This document shows positions 25,088 through 33,304 of a DNA stretch of 64,000 nt, in pieces. A program made the translations under genes and the position numbers. How positions within the stretch are numbered: position 1 is the stretch's first letter; each line of letters opens with the position of its first letter. Source of the DNA: Zhaonella formicivorans (GTDB lineage: Bacteria; Bacillota; DUOV01; Zhaonellaceae); NCBI RefSeq assembly GCF_004353525.1, contig NZ_CP085524.1:754001-818000 (forward strand). The letters are read 5' to 3'. The notes beneath the pieces are model-generated. The model was not told the origin of the DNA and ran no database searches. It worked only from the letters and a program-made list of their open reading frames with translations.

Positions 25088-25234
25088 GTTAGTAGCACCC
25101 ACGCTCCTGGACCAATGAGCTACAGCGGCTAACTTCACATAATTTTACATATTTCCTTGACAATCATTCGAAACTTTTTGGTTAAATTAATCTCGTAAGC
25201 ACCAGATATAAAAATTAAGGAGGAATGATCTATT

Positions 25235-25780
25235 ATGACAATGAAGAAAAAATTAGCTGTTGCCACTTTGGGTGCTATGTTTGTTGTTTCCTCAATAGGG
25301 TCTGCATTTGCAGCCCAAGCCTCGGTAAAATCCCAGCAGCCTTCAGGGAAAGCATATTTTTTTATGCAACGGTTGGATGAATTAGCTAAGGAAAAAGGGA
25401 TCACGGTAGAGGAACTGAAAGCTCAGCTTGAGCAAGAGCGAGAAGCAAAGCTGGCTGAAATGGCGAAGGAAAAAGGTATTACGGTAGAAGAATTAAAAGC
25501 GCAAATGAAAGAAAAGGGATTTGGCAGAAAAGGAAAAGTAAATCTTGAGGAATTGGCCAAAGAAAAAGGGATCACGGTAGAGGAACTGAAAGCTCAGCTT
25601 GAGCAAGAGCGAGAAGCAAAGCTGGCTGAAATGGCGAAGGAAAAAGGAATTACGGTAGAAGAACTGAAGGCCCAATTGCAACAACAGCGCGAAGCTAAGC
25701 TGGAGGAAATTGCCAAGCAAAAAGGAATTTCCGTAGGGGAATTGAAAGCTCAATTTGAAGCTAACAGGAAAGCTAAATAA
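25235..25780 (+). CDS. Secreted protein of tandem KEKGITVEELKAQ repeats
   Basis: A 181-residue protein with a signal peptide (MTMKKKLAVATLGAMFVV...AFA, cleavage near residue 27). It then has five tandem units of about 27-30 residues on the pattern LAKEKGITVEELKAQLEQ and EREAKLAEM, rich in Glu, Lys and Ala and strongly helical. This resembles the DUF2680-type short-repeat proteins of Clostridia. An 86-bp stretch (25391-25476) recurs exactly at 25562-25647, 171 bp apart, so the array expanded recently by duplication. AAGGAGGA precedes the start. Function unknown; a cell-wall spacer or metal/surface-binding protein would be a guess. Confidence 0.75.
   Translation: MTMKKKLAVATLGAMFVVSSIGSAFAAQASVKSQQPSGKAYFFMQRLDELAKEKGITVEELKAQLEQEREAKLAEMAKEKGITVEELKAQMKEKGFGRKGKVNLEELAKEKGITVEELKAQLEQEREAKLAEMAKEKGITVEELKAQLQQQREAKLEEIAKQKGISVGELKAQFEANRKAK
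25391..25647 (+). repeat. Recent 171-bp in-frame tandem duplication
   Basis: Bases 25391-25476 and 25562-25647 are identical over 86 bp; flanking bases differ by silent or conservative changes. Confidence 0.85.
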
Positions 25781-25793
25781 TTTGCAGAGACAG

Positions 25794-25828
25794 TAAAGGG
25801 GGGCGTGTTTACAACCGCCCCTTTCACT
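25794..25828 (+). terminator. Probable terminator after the repeat-protein gene
   Basis: AAAGGGGGGCG and CGCCCCTTT can pair around a 10-nt loop. The T-run is poor (TTTCACTTC). Confidence 0.5.
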
Positions 25829-25862
25829 TCATTTGCAACCCCTAATCCACACGGTGCTAATT

Positions 25863-25891
25863 TTTACAATTTCCCAAAATTTAAAGATAAT
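25863..25891 (+). promoter_or_regulatory. Candidate sigma-A promoter of the exporter operon
   Basis: TTTACA (25863-25868), 17 nt, GATAAT (25886-25891). The adaptor gene begins about 105 bp downstream. Confidence 0.5.
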
Positions 25892-25996
25892 TATCCCATA
25901 ATTGTAATTTACTCTGTAATCGTACTTGCAACGTAAAATATTGGCAGCGGCTAAGAGAGGCAAAGGCAAAAATTCCATCTGCGGGGGTTATAAAAA

Positions 25997-27667
25997 ATGC
26001 AAATGACTAAAAAAACAGGCATATGGCTTCTTATAGCGGTAGTAGTTGTATTTGGTGTTGTCCTGGGTTGGCGGTTATTCTCAGCTAGGAGCAAAGCAAC
26101 TGCCCAGTCTTCCCGGATAATGACTGCGAGGGTAGAACGGGGGGATCTTGAGGTAAAGGTTTCCGGTACGGGCACTGTGGAGGCTGCTGTTTCAGAGGAA
26201 GTGCGTACTCAAATGAGCGGTACAATTACCCGATATGAAATGAAAGAAGGGCAGCAGGTCCAGGCAGGTCAAGTATTAGCTGAACTGGAAGTGGAGGATA
26301 TGGGCCTGCAAATTGAGAAAGCACGGCTGAACATAGCCATTCAAGAGCGGGAGTTGGCTACACTGCGCCAGGAAAAAACGCAGCAAACGGTAAAAGCCCC
26401 GGGCAGCGGGGAGATAACCTGGCTGGTCAAGGAAGGCGACCAGGTGCAGAAGAACAATGTGATCGCGACCATCCAGGATCGCAACATGTTGGAAGCAGTA
26501 GGCAAATTCAATTCGGCGCAAGTAAAACATATTAAGATAGGCCAAAAGGCAGAGGTGCTCTTGCCGGAATTCTTTTCCACCGTACCGGCCAGGGTAGTAG
26601 AAGTTGACACTTATTCCAAGCCTGGAAGCTCAGGTTCTATCCTTTACGATGTTAAAGTGGAGCTAGACAACCCCGGTGCTCTTGATGCCGGTATGTTGGG
26701 CCAGCTCACAGTTTTTACTCCGGCGGGAGAGCAGCGGGCAGTGGAAGATGTCGCTCTCGCTAACCCTGAGGGTGTAGACGTGCGTGCTCCTATTTCCGGG
26801 AAAATCACGAGGCTGCAAGTGGACAGCGGAAAGACCGTTGAGAGCGGTCAGTTGTTAGCGGAGATTAATGATCCGGACCGCGCCGACGAGCTTGCGGATC
26901 AGATTGCCACCGCTGAATTGAAGCTCCAGCAAGCTCGTATTGATTTGGAGGAGAAGTTGCGCCAGCATACGGAGCAGACACAAAAAAGCCAGGTGCTGGC
27001 CCCTGTAAGCGGTATCGTGGTGCTGCCTGAGGAAGCAATCGGTGTAGGCGATGACGTGAACCAGGGTACAGTGCTCGGTACCATTGTAGATAATTCCCGG
27101 ATGAAAGTAGTTATTCCGGTGGATGAGTTAGATGTAACTAAAGTTAAGCCCGGCCAGCAAGTCAGAATTACTGCAGATGCTTTAGAGGGTAAAGAATTCT
27201 CCGGACAGGTGGTGAGCGTGGCTTCGCAGGGTGTCAGCGAAAGCGGTGTGGCTACTTTTGATGTTTCTATAGCCATTGAGCCCGTGGAAGGCTTAAGAGT
27301 TGGTATGACAGTAAACGCGGATATTATCGTAGACCATCGCCAAAATACCCTGTTAGTCCCTATAGAAGCAGTACAGAAGCGGGGGAACCGGAGCATCGTG
27401 TTAGTGGCTGATAATGAGGAGAAGGATAACGCGGGAACATCCCGTCCGGTACAAGTTAAGACAGGCGCCTATGATACATCACGGATGGAGATCCTCGAGG
27501 GTTTAGAAGAAGGTCAGGAGGTTATAGTACAGAGCACAGGCAGCAGCAATGTCCAAAGACAAGGTGGGTTCTTCATGCCCGGCATGGGCGGCGGGCCTCC
27601 CCAAGGTTATAACCGCCAACAAGGGGGAAGTCAAGGCTCAAACCGCCAACAGGGGGGAGGACGATGA
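25997..27667 (+). CDS. MacA/HlyD-type efflux adaptor with duplicated lipoyl regions
   Basis: A 556-residue membrane-anchored adaptor for the ABC exporter encoded next. One N-terminal helix (IWLLIAVVVVFGVVLGWRLF) anchors it outside the cell. Biotinyl-lipoyl-like halves appear four times: SGTITRYEMKEGQQV (about 73), KAPGSGEITWLVKEGDQV (about 129), RAPISGKITRLQVDSGKTV (about 257) and APVSGIVVLPEEAIGVGDDV (about 335), so the hairpin module seems duplicated compared with MacA (about 370 residues). A Gly/Gln/Arg-rich tail (QGYNRQQGGSQGSNRQQGGG) ends the protein. It overlaps the ATPase gene by 4 bp. ATG 26003 is an alternative start. Confidence 0.88.
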   Translation: MQMTKKTGIWLLIAVVVVFGVVLGWRLFSARSKATAQSSRIMTARVERGDLEVKVSGTGTVEAAVSEEVRTQMSGTITRYEMKEGQQVQAGQVLAELEVEDMGLQIEKARLNIAIQERELATLRQEKTQQTVKAPGSGEITWLVKEGDQVQKNNVIATIQDRNMLEAVGKFNSAQVKHIKIGQKAEVLLPEFFSTVPARVVEVDTYSKPGSSGSILYDVKVELDNPGALDAGMLGQLTVFTPAGEQRAVEDVALANPEGVDVRAPISGKITRLQVDSGKTVESGQLLAEINDPDRADELADQIATAELKLQQARIDLEEKLRQHTEQTQKSQVLAPVSGIVVLPEEAIGVGDDVNQGTVLGTIVDNSRMKVVIPVDELDVTKVKPGQQVRITADALEGKEFSGQVVSVASQGVSESGVATFDVSIAIEPVEGLRVGMTVNADIIVDHRQNTLLVPIEAVQKRGNRSIVLVADNEEKDNAGTSRPVQVKTGAYDTSRMEILEGLEEGQEVIVQSTGSSNVQRQGGFFMPGMGGGPPQGYNRQQGGSQGSNRQQGGGR

Positions 27668-28353
27668 TTCGGGTTGAGGAGCTCACTAAGGTTTATAAAA
27701 TGGGGGGAATGGCAGTCGAAGTTTTGAGAGGAATAGATCTTACCGTTGATCAGGGAGAGTTTGTTGCCATAATCGGCCCGTCGGGCTCAGGAAAGTCTAC
27801 GCTGATGAACATTCTCGGCTGTCTTGATGTACCTAGTTCGGGAAAGTATTGGTTGAATGGCAAGGAAATTAGCCTGTTAACAGATAACCAGCTGGCAGAA
27901 GTGCGCAATAAGCACATTGGTTTTGTCTTTCAAAGTTTTAACCTGCTGCCCCGTTTATCTGCATTGGAAAATGTGGAACGCCCATTGGTGTATCGCGGTA
28001 TTGGACGGAAGGAACGCCGGAAACGGGCGATGGAAGCGCTGGCCAGGGTGGGGCTGAAGGACCGGATGTTTCACCGGCCCACCCAGCTTTCCGGCGGTCA
28101 GCAGCAGCGGGTTGCTATTGCCCGGGCTTTGGTAGGAGAGCCTGCCCTCATTTTGGCCGACGAACCTACCGGCAACTTAGACAGTGTTTCCGGTCGTGAC
28201 GTGATGAAGCTGCTCACGGAACTTCATGCACAGGGGAGAACTATTGTGCTCATAACCCATGACCAGGGGGTGGCCCGTCAAGCCCAGCGTCAGGTCAAAA
28301 TTCAAGACGGGCATATTGTAGACCAGGAGGAAGGAGTGAGCTCATGGGCTTAG
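27664..28353 (+). CDS. ABC transporter ATP-binding protein, MacB/LolD type
   Basis: A 229-residue ATPase with Walker A GPSGSGKST, Q-loop FVFQSFNLLP, signature LSGGQQQR, Walker B LILADEPTGNLDS and the H-loop ITHD. The MacB/LolD/FtsE subfamily is indicated by FVFQSFNLLPRLSALENVERPL. ATGA overlap with the adaptor gene and a 10-bp overlap with the permease gene give a tight three-gene operon. It drives export of a peptide, lipid or antimicrobial substrate across the cell membrane; the substrate is not determinable. Confidence 0.94.
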   Translation: MIRVEELTKVYKMGGMAVEVLRGIDLTVDQGEFVAIIGPSGSGKSTLMNILGCLDVPSSGKYWLNGKEISLLTDNQLAEVRNKHIGFVFQSFNLLPRLSALENVERPLVYRGIGRKERRKRAMEALARVGLKDRMFHRPTQLSGGQQQRVAIARALVGEPALILADEPTGNLDSVSGRDVMKLLTELHAQGRTIVLITHDQGVARQAQRQVKIQDGHIVDQEEGVSSWA

Positions 28354-29513
28354 GTCAAGCGGTTCGGCTGGCTTTGGCAGCCATCTATGCCAATAAATTG
28401 CGCTCCTTTCTTACTATGCTGGGTGTGATCATCGGCGTTTTTTCCGTAGTTGCACTGGTTTCTATCGGACAAGGGGCTACAAGCCAAGTTACCGAACAAG
28501 TCCAAGGGATGGGTTCCAACCTGGTAACTTTAAATATCCGGGGACGCGGGGCTGTCAGCAGCATCACTTATGACGAAGCCATGGAGCTGGCTGACAGACC
28601 GGGCGTCAGCGCTGTGGCCCCGGTGGTGAACGGCCAAGTGACGGTGAAATACGGCAATACAAGTTATGATACCTCCCTGGAAGGCACTACCCCTGACTAT
28701 ACTTCGGTACGGAATCATCCTGTGGAACAGGGCCGTTTCCTCACATTTACCGATGTAGAGAACCGGCAGAAAGTGGCGGTAGTCGGTACCGATGTAGTAA
28801 AAGAACTCTTTTCTGGGACTAACCCGCTGGGGCAGGAAATAAGGATAAATGGCTCAGCTTTTACTGTAATCGGCGTTTTGCAACAAAAAGGGGGCAGCAT
28901 GGGTGGTTCGAACGACGACAAGGTGATTATACCTATCAGCACTGCCCAAAGACTATTGCGTAACGCCGGGGTCCGGACTGTATATATTCAAGCCCAGTCC
29001 CCCGAAGAGGTGGACCGGGTGGTGGCTGTTCTGGAGGCTACTATGCAGCGCCGCTTCCGGGATGAGGAGGCTTACCGGGTTTTTAACCAGGCTGAAATGT
29101 TAGAAACGGTAGGAGAGGTAACTGGTACCTTAACCCTGATGCTGGGAGGAATTGCCGGAATTTCCCTCTTGGTTGGAGGAATAGGAATCATGAACATCAT
29201 GCTGGTTTCCGTAACTGAACGGACCCGGGAAATAGGAATTTGTAAAGCCCTGGGCGCAAAAAAGCGGGATATCATGCTGCAGTTTCTCGTAGAAGCTATA
29301 GTCATCAGCGCGACCGGCGGAGGTTTAGGTCTGGCTCTGGGGTATGGCTTGACCAGACTGATCAGCAAATTTGCGCAATTAACGACCGTATTTTCACCCC
29401 AGGTGATAGCAGTTGCGTTCGGCTTTTCCCTGCTGGTTGGCGTGTTTTTTGGTATCTACCCGGCCAACAAGGCTGCCAATCTAAGCCCCATAGAGGCGCT
29501 AAGGGCTGACTGA
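28344..29513 (+). CDS. ABC transporter permease, MacB/FtsX type
   Basis: A 389-residue permease with the MacB topology: one N-terminal helix (LRSFLTMLGVIIGVFSVVALVSI), a large extracellular MacB_PCD domain (about residues 45-245), and the three-helix FtsX domain (LMLGGIAGISLLVGGIGIMNIMLVS; EIGICKALGAKKRDIMLQFLVEA; FGFSLLVGVFFGIYPANKAA). AGGAAGGAGTGAGCTC is the ribosome site. Unlike Gram-negative MacB, the ATPase is a separate polypeptide, usual in Firmicutes. It is followed by a weak terminator and a two-component system. Confidence 0.93.
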   Translation: MGLGQAVRLALAAIYANKLRSFLTMLGVIIGVFSVVALVSIGQGATSQVTEQVQGMGSNLVTLNIRGRGAVSSITYDEAMELADRPGVSAVAPVVNGQVTVKYGNTSYDTSLEGTTPDYTSVRNHPVEQGRFLTFTDVENRQKVAVVGTDVVKELFSGTNPLGQEIRINGSAFTVIGVLQQKGGSMGGSNDDKVIIPISTAQRLLRNAGVRTVYIQAQSPEEVDRVVAVLEATMQRRFRDEEAYRVFNQAEMLETVGEVTGTLTLMLGGIAGISLLVGGIGIMNIMLVSVTERTREIGICKALGAKKRDIMLQFLVEAIVISATGGGLGLALGYGLTRLISKFAQLTTVFSPQVIAVAFGFSLLVGVFFGIYPANKAANLSPIEALRAD

Positions 29514-29551
29514 AGTTAAAACAGGCAAGAATTGTGGAGAGAGAAAAGAAG

Positions 29552-29577
29552 GGACGTGTTGTATGACGCGTCCTTTT
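29552..29577 (+). terminator. Probable weak terminator between the exporter and the response-regulator gene
   Basis: GGACGTG (29552-29558) and CGCGTCC (29567-29573) pair with one G-T, then four Ts. Confidence 0.5.
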
Positions 29578-29618
29578 GGTATACTTTAGCTAAGCCAAAT
29601 GCCATGGAGGTTATAGAG

Positions 29619-30299
29619 ATGTCTTATCGTATTTTTTTAGTTGAAGACGACGGTAATTTGAATGCACTGCTTGCCTCGTATTTAAATAAGGAAGGATGGG
29701 AGGTTCATACTTTCTTAACGGGGGAAGAGGCAAGACAAGTGATTTATGATCGGCCCCATCTATGGATTTTGGACATTATGCTGCCGGACGTAGATGGTTA
29801 CCAATTGATCAGTGAAATTAAAGCAGTTTCCCCCGACATCCCGGTAATCTTCATTTCCGCCCGGGATGCAGGCTTAGACAGGGTAATCGGCCTGGAGAAA
29901 GGGTGTGATGATTACTTACCTAAGCCTTTCTTGCCCAGGGAACTGGTCATCAGAACCCGTAAGCTGTTGGAGCGCATCTATAACAATACTTCTGTTACCA
30001 GTATCAGCACAAAAGTATTTTCACATCCTCCTTACCTAATTGATGAAAGCAGGAGAATTGTTACGATCCAAAATGAGAAAGTTGAATTAACTTCTAAGGA
30101 ATTTGACCTCATGTTATTTTTTATTAAAAATCAAGGACAAGCATTGTTGCGGGAACAAATTTTAAACCATATCTGGGGTGAGGATTACTTTGGCACGGAC
30201 CGGGTTGTAGACGACCTCGTGCGGCGCCTGCGCAAAAAAATGCCGGATTTGCGCATAGAAACTGTCTATGGGTATGGCTATAGACTGGTGAAAGCGTAA
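29619..30299 (+). CDS. OmpR/PhoB-type response regulator (CssR-like)
   Basis: A 226-residue regulator: receiver domain with the acidic pair VEDDGN, phosphoacceptor Asp in ILDIMLPDVDG, Thr/Ser position FISARDAG and Lys in YLPKPFLPREL. The C-terminal winged helix has LTSKEFDLMLFFIKNQGQALLREQIL and GTDRVVDDLVRRLRKKM. ATG 29619 follows GGAGG (29606-29610) by 8 nt; longer in-frame starts overlap the upstream hairpin. The TAATG overlap with the kinase gene shows coupling. Its closest resemblance from memory is CssR of the secretion-stress system; control of the adjacent exporter is an inference. Confidence 0.92.
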   Translation: MSYRIFLVEDDGNLNALLASYLNKEGWEVHTFLTGEEARQVIYDRPHLWILDIMLPDVDGYQLISEIKAVSPDIPVIFISARDAGLDRVIGLEKGCDDYLPKPFLPRELVIRTRKLLERIYNNTSVTSISTKVFSHPPYLIDESRRIVTIQNEKVELTSKEFDLMLFFIKNQGQALLREQILNHIWGEDYFGTDRVVDDLVRRLRKKMPDLRIETVYGYGYRLVKA

Positions 30300-31648
30300 T
30301 GAAAAACCGTCCGCTGGCTATACAAATCTGGATCGTATTCGGGGTTACGTTATGCCTCTTATTAATTTTAGCACTTATCTTAATTCCTTGGACACTGCGT
30401 ATTTTTTTCACTCGCGAAATATACGTTACAATAGAAAATGCGCAAGCGCTCTTACTGGAATACGGTGAGACAGGCAAATTATTTCAACAAATGCCTCCAA
30501 ATGAAAGAAACGAACAATTTAGGAACATGCGCAGGGTTAACCATGTAATGTTTTTTGCAGATGGCCGGCTTTTTTCCCCGAACTTTTTGGAACCAACTTT
30601 GTTAGAGCAGCTTAGACAGGAAGCTTTTGTTCAGAAAAGTGATACCGGTCGTTATTCCAAAAGTGTAAATACGAGAAGGTTATTTTATGTTATTAGAAAG
30701 GTAAAAGTGAGTGGACATGATGCTTATCTGCTGTCCTATATGTGGGAGACATACCGCAACGATCTGGTAAAAAAGCTATTTAGTCAACTGATGTTTATTA
30801 TGGTTGGTGCGCTCCTTTTAAGTTGGATACCCTCTATTTGGTTTGCCAGATACCTGACCAGACCGCTTGTGGCACTGGAAAAGTATGTAAAGCGTGTCTC
30901 CGAGAGGGATTGGCATGAACCCCTGCAGTTAGAGCGTAAGGATGAAATTGGGAGGCTGGCTGAATCTATTGAGCGCATGAGACTTCAGCTTCTGCAGCAT
31001 GATGAAACACAGCGTTCTTTTTTGCAACATATTTCCCATGAACTAAAAACTCCTGTAATGGTCATTCGCAGCTACGTGCAAGCAATACGCGATGGTATTT
31101 ATCCAAAGGGGGATCTGCCAAGTACAGTTGAGGTTATAGATAATGAATCAGAAAGGCTAGAAAAACGTATTCATGATCTTTTGTATCTGACAAAACTGGA
31201 TTACGTTTCCAAACAAGAGCCTGTACGGGATAATATAGATCTGGCAGAGCTGGTAGACGAAATAGTTGACCGGTTGCGCTGGCGTCGCCCCAACTTAAAT
31301 TGGGCATTAGACCTGATACCTGTGGAGATTCAAGGAGACCGTGAACAGTGGACTGTAGCCATGGAAAATTTATTGGACAATCAAATTCGTTATGCGGAAA
31401 ACACTGTAGAAATTTCGTTGGCAATGATTTCGGGGAATGAAAAGGCAAAAGCGTTAGTAAGAATTTGGAATGATGGCCCACCACTTGAACCGGGAGTGGC
31501 CGATACGCTATTTGACCAGTTTCGTAAAGGCTCTGATGGAGAATTTGGCCTTGGTTTAACTATTGTACACCGCATTGCTAATCTTCATCATGCGAAAGTA
31601 TGGGCTTGTAATGAAAAGGATGGAGTAGCATTCTATTTGAAAATATAA
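30299..31648 (+). CDS. Sensor histidine kinase (CssS-like)
   Basis: A 449-residue membrane kinase: helix 1 (IWIVFGVTLCLLLILALILIPW), an extracellular sensor of about 120 residues, helix 2 (LFSQLMFIMVGALLLSWIPSIWFA), HAMP linker (RYLTRPLVALEKYVKRVSERDW), the phosphoacceptor His in FLQHISHELKTPVMVIRSY, then the ATPase domain with N box NLLDNQIRYA, G1 WNDGPP, and GEFGLGLTIVHRIA. The extracellular part would sense a signal outside the cell; CssS-like secretion or envelope stress is plausible given the neighbouring MacAB-like exporter. Confidence 0.92.
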   Translation: MKNRPLAIQIWIVFGVTLCLLLILALILIPWTLRIFFTREIYVTIENAQALLLEYGETGKLFQQMPPNERNEQFRNMRRVNHVMFFADGRLFSPNFLEPTLLEQLRQEAFVQKSDTGRYSKSVNTRRLFYVIRKVKVSGHDAYLLSYMWETYRNDLVKKLFSQLMFIMVGALLLSWIPSIWFARYLTRPLVALEKYVKRVSERDWHEPLQLERKDEIGRLAESIERMRLQLLQHDETQRSFLQHISHELKTPVMVIRSYVQAIRDGIYPKGDLPSTVEVIDNESERLEKRIHDLLYLTKLDYVSKQEPVRDNIDLAELVDEIVDRLRWRRPNLNWALDLIPVEIQGDREQWTVAMENLLDNQIRYAENTVEISLAMISGNEKAKALVRIWNDGPPLEPGVADTLFDQFRKGSDGEFGLGLTIVHRIANLHHAKVWACNEKDGVAFYLKI

Positions 31649-31702
31649 AGCTGTCTGCATTATTATATTTTTTATCAAGTATCAGCCAGGCGGAAGAATT
31701 TA

Positions 31703-31736
31703 GGACACACCCTTTGATTTTTAGGTGTGTCCCTTT
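31703..31736. terminator. Bidirectional terminator-like hairpin between convergent genes
   Basis: GGACACACC (31703-31711) and GGTGTGTCC (31724-31732). T-runs on both sides are short. Confidence 0.6.
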
Positions 31737-31754
31737 GATTACAGAATAAGGCAG

Positions 31755-32327
31755 TTAGAAAACTTTTTTGCTGTTCATGTACTCCTGCACATGAACCAGT
31801 GTTTCACCGAAACGCTGGAAATGTACTACTTCCCTTTCCCGTAAGAATCTTAAAGCGTCGATAACCCCGGGGTCGTCTGTTAAATTGATTAAATTTTCAT
31901 AAGTTGCCCGGGCTTTTTGTTCTGCGGCCATGTCTTCATGCAGGTCGGCTACGGGATCGCCCAGAGCTGCTATATATTTGGCCGACCAAGGCACCCCGTT
32001 AGCATCCACCCAGAAGAGGGCCCTGTCGTGTTGGGCGTAATGTCCTCCCAGTCCCGCTTCTTTCAGAACTTCGATAGGGGCATCTTTGATTAACTGATAA
32101 ACCATGGTCGCCACTATTTCCATATGGGCTAATTCCTCAGTACCGATATCAGTCAGGATACCTTTTGCCCTGTTGGTAGGCATGCTGTAGCGTTGATTTA
32201 GGTAACGCAAAGAGGCAGAAAGTTCCCCGTCGGGTCCGCCATACTGGGTAATCAAATATTTTGCCATTTGTACGTCGGGTTTAGTAATGCGCACAGGATA
32301 TTCCAGTTTTTTTTCATAGACCCACAT
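31755..32327 (-). CDS. cotJC: Spore coat protein CotJC, manganese-catalase family
   Basis: A 190-residue ferritin-like protein with metal-binding Glu/His motifs: LTDIGTEELAHMEIVATMVYQL and the second pair AAEQKARATYENLI and FLREREVVHFQRFGETL. It matches CotJC, a Mn-catalase-type protein packed in the inner coat. It is the third gene of the minus-strand cotJABC operon; AAGGAGGGCTTGG lies upstream of its ATG. Whether it degrades peroxide in this organism is not shown, but the ligand residues appear intact. Confidence 0.95.
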   Translation of the reverse strand: MWVYEKKLEYPVRITKPDVQMAKYLITQYGGPDGELSASLRYLNQRYSMPTNRAKGILTDIGTEELAHMEIVATMVYQLIKDAPIEVLKEAGLGGHYAQHDRALFWVDANGVPWSAKYIAALGDPVADLHEDMAAEQKARATYENLINLTDDPGVIDALRFLREREVVHFQRFGETLVHVQEYMNSKKVF

Positions 32328-32339
32328 TCCAAGCCCTCC

Positions 32340-32600
32340 TTAATAGCTGAATTCCCAAGGCCAAGGATCTTCTATCCAACGCCATGGATATTGGCTGGGT
32401 GAATAACCATAAACGGTTAAAGGTCCATAACGGTTTTCATAAGTTCTTTTTAAAGCATTAAGCTCTTGAGTTACGCGATTATATTCGACAAGAGGTTCTC
32501 TTTCGCCAGGGTGCGTATCCAGATACAAAGTCAGTTCAATTGCTACAAACTCAAGCTCTTGAATTCTCCGCAGCATTTGAACTTGTTCGCGGTACATCAA
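32340..32600 (-). CDS. cotJB: Spore coat protein CotJB
   Basis: An 86-residue protein with the CotJB pattern: LRRIQELEFVAIELTLYLDTHPGEREPLVEYNRV, NALKRTYENRYGPLTVYGYS, ending WRWIEDPWPWEFSY. In Bacillus it is needed for assembly of CotJC into the coat. Aromatic-rich C-terminus. Adjacent, with little spacing, to cotJA upstream and cotJC downstream on the minus strand. Confidence 0.94.
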   Translation of the reverse strand: MMYREQVQMLRRIQELEFVAIELTLYLDTHPGEREPLVEYNRVTQELNALKRTYENRYGPLTVYGYSPSQYPWRWIEDPWPWEFSY

Positions 32601-32789
32601 TTAAACCCCCTCCCGTTTGTGATAGGGCCTGTATAGCTCTGGAAAAAGTGTTCCTTTCTCTAAGGCTTCCTGCGGGTTAAAGATCCTGCCGTATCTTTGG
32701 TAAGGAATGTAGGCTTCAGCTAATCTTAGCCGCGGTGAGTAACTTTCGTGTTCATTGTGATACTCCGGTGCTTGATATTCTTTTTCCAT
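32601..32789 (-). CDS. cotJA: Spore coat-associated protein CotJA
   Basis: A 62-residue Pro/Tyr-rich protein containing LRLAEAYIPYQRYGRIFNPQEALEKGTLFPELYRPY, the CotJA core, which tethers the CotJ complex. TTAAGGAGGGAAACC precedes the ATG on the minus strand. Mother-cell expression is expected from Bacillus (sigma-E); upstream I see only an imperfect AATATACTA element about 30 bp away, too weak to call. Confidence 0.93.
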   Translation of the reverse strand: MEKEYQAPEYHNEHESYSPRLRLAEAYIPYQRYGRIFNPQEALEKGTLFPELYRPYHKREGV

Positions 32790-32961
32790 GGTTTCCCTCC
32801 TTAATTACAATCCTAGTTTAGTATATTACAAAAGATGGCATGGTGTTACATTTCAGAGGATTTCTGGTAATCAGAAAACTATTTGTTTATAGAATGTAGT
32901 GGAAAATGGTCGAAACTAGCCAATGTGGAACGACTTACGGGGCAGGCATAAATATTTGTTA

Positions 32962-32990
32962 TTGACAAAGTTGTCCTATGGTGGTATGAT
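32962..32990 (+). promoter_or_regulatory. Sigma-A promoter of lysA
   Basis: TTGACA (32962-32967), exactly 17 nt, TATGAT (32985-32990). The transcript would begin just ahead of the lysine riboswitch. Confidence 0.88.
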
Positions 32991-33030
32991 ATCAATAACA
33001 TAACTTAATAAAATACCTCATCTCTGTGAG

Positions 33031-33213
33031 GTGAGGTAGAGGCGCGAAGGGTCAAGAGTACTTATAAGGATTATGGGAATAAGGTGAATTATAAGGAAAG
33101 GGGCATTCGCCGAAGTTCAATGGCTTCCCAGGCTGTTGAGCTGGGTCTGCATTTAAGAAATGCAGGACTGTCACCCGGTTTTATCCTGGAAACCGGGTGG
33201 AGCACTATCTCAC
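33031..33213 (+). ncRNA. Lysine riboswitch aptamer (L box)
   Basis: P1 pairs GTGAGGTAG (33031-33039) with CTATCTCAC (33205-33213). The core has the L-box landmarks GGTAGAGGCGCGAA, TCAAGAGTA, AAAGGGGCATTCGCCGAAG, CAGGCTGTTGAGCTGGG and the long hairpin TGCATTTAAGAAATGCA, then CACCCGG...CCGGGTGG. Lysine binding should favour the downstream terminator and shut off lysA. A small extra hairpin (CCTCATCTCTGTGAGG, 33016-33031) lies just before P1. Confidence 0.93.
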
Positions 33214-33248
33214 GTACAGGAAAGAGGTGGGCACATACCGAATTTTTG

Positions 33249-33280
33249 CGGCTATGGGTGTTGCTCATAGCCGTTTTTAT
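33249..33280 (+). terminator. Riboswitch-controlled terminator before lysA
   Basis: CGGCTATG (33249-33256) and CATAGCCG (33266-33273), then TTTTTATTTT; 25 bp before lysA. Confidence 0.9.
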
Positions 33281-33304
33281 TTTACTAAATAAGGGGCGAT
33301 ATAA

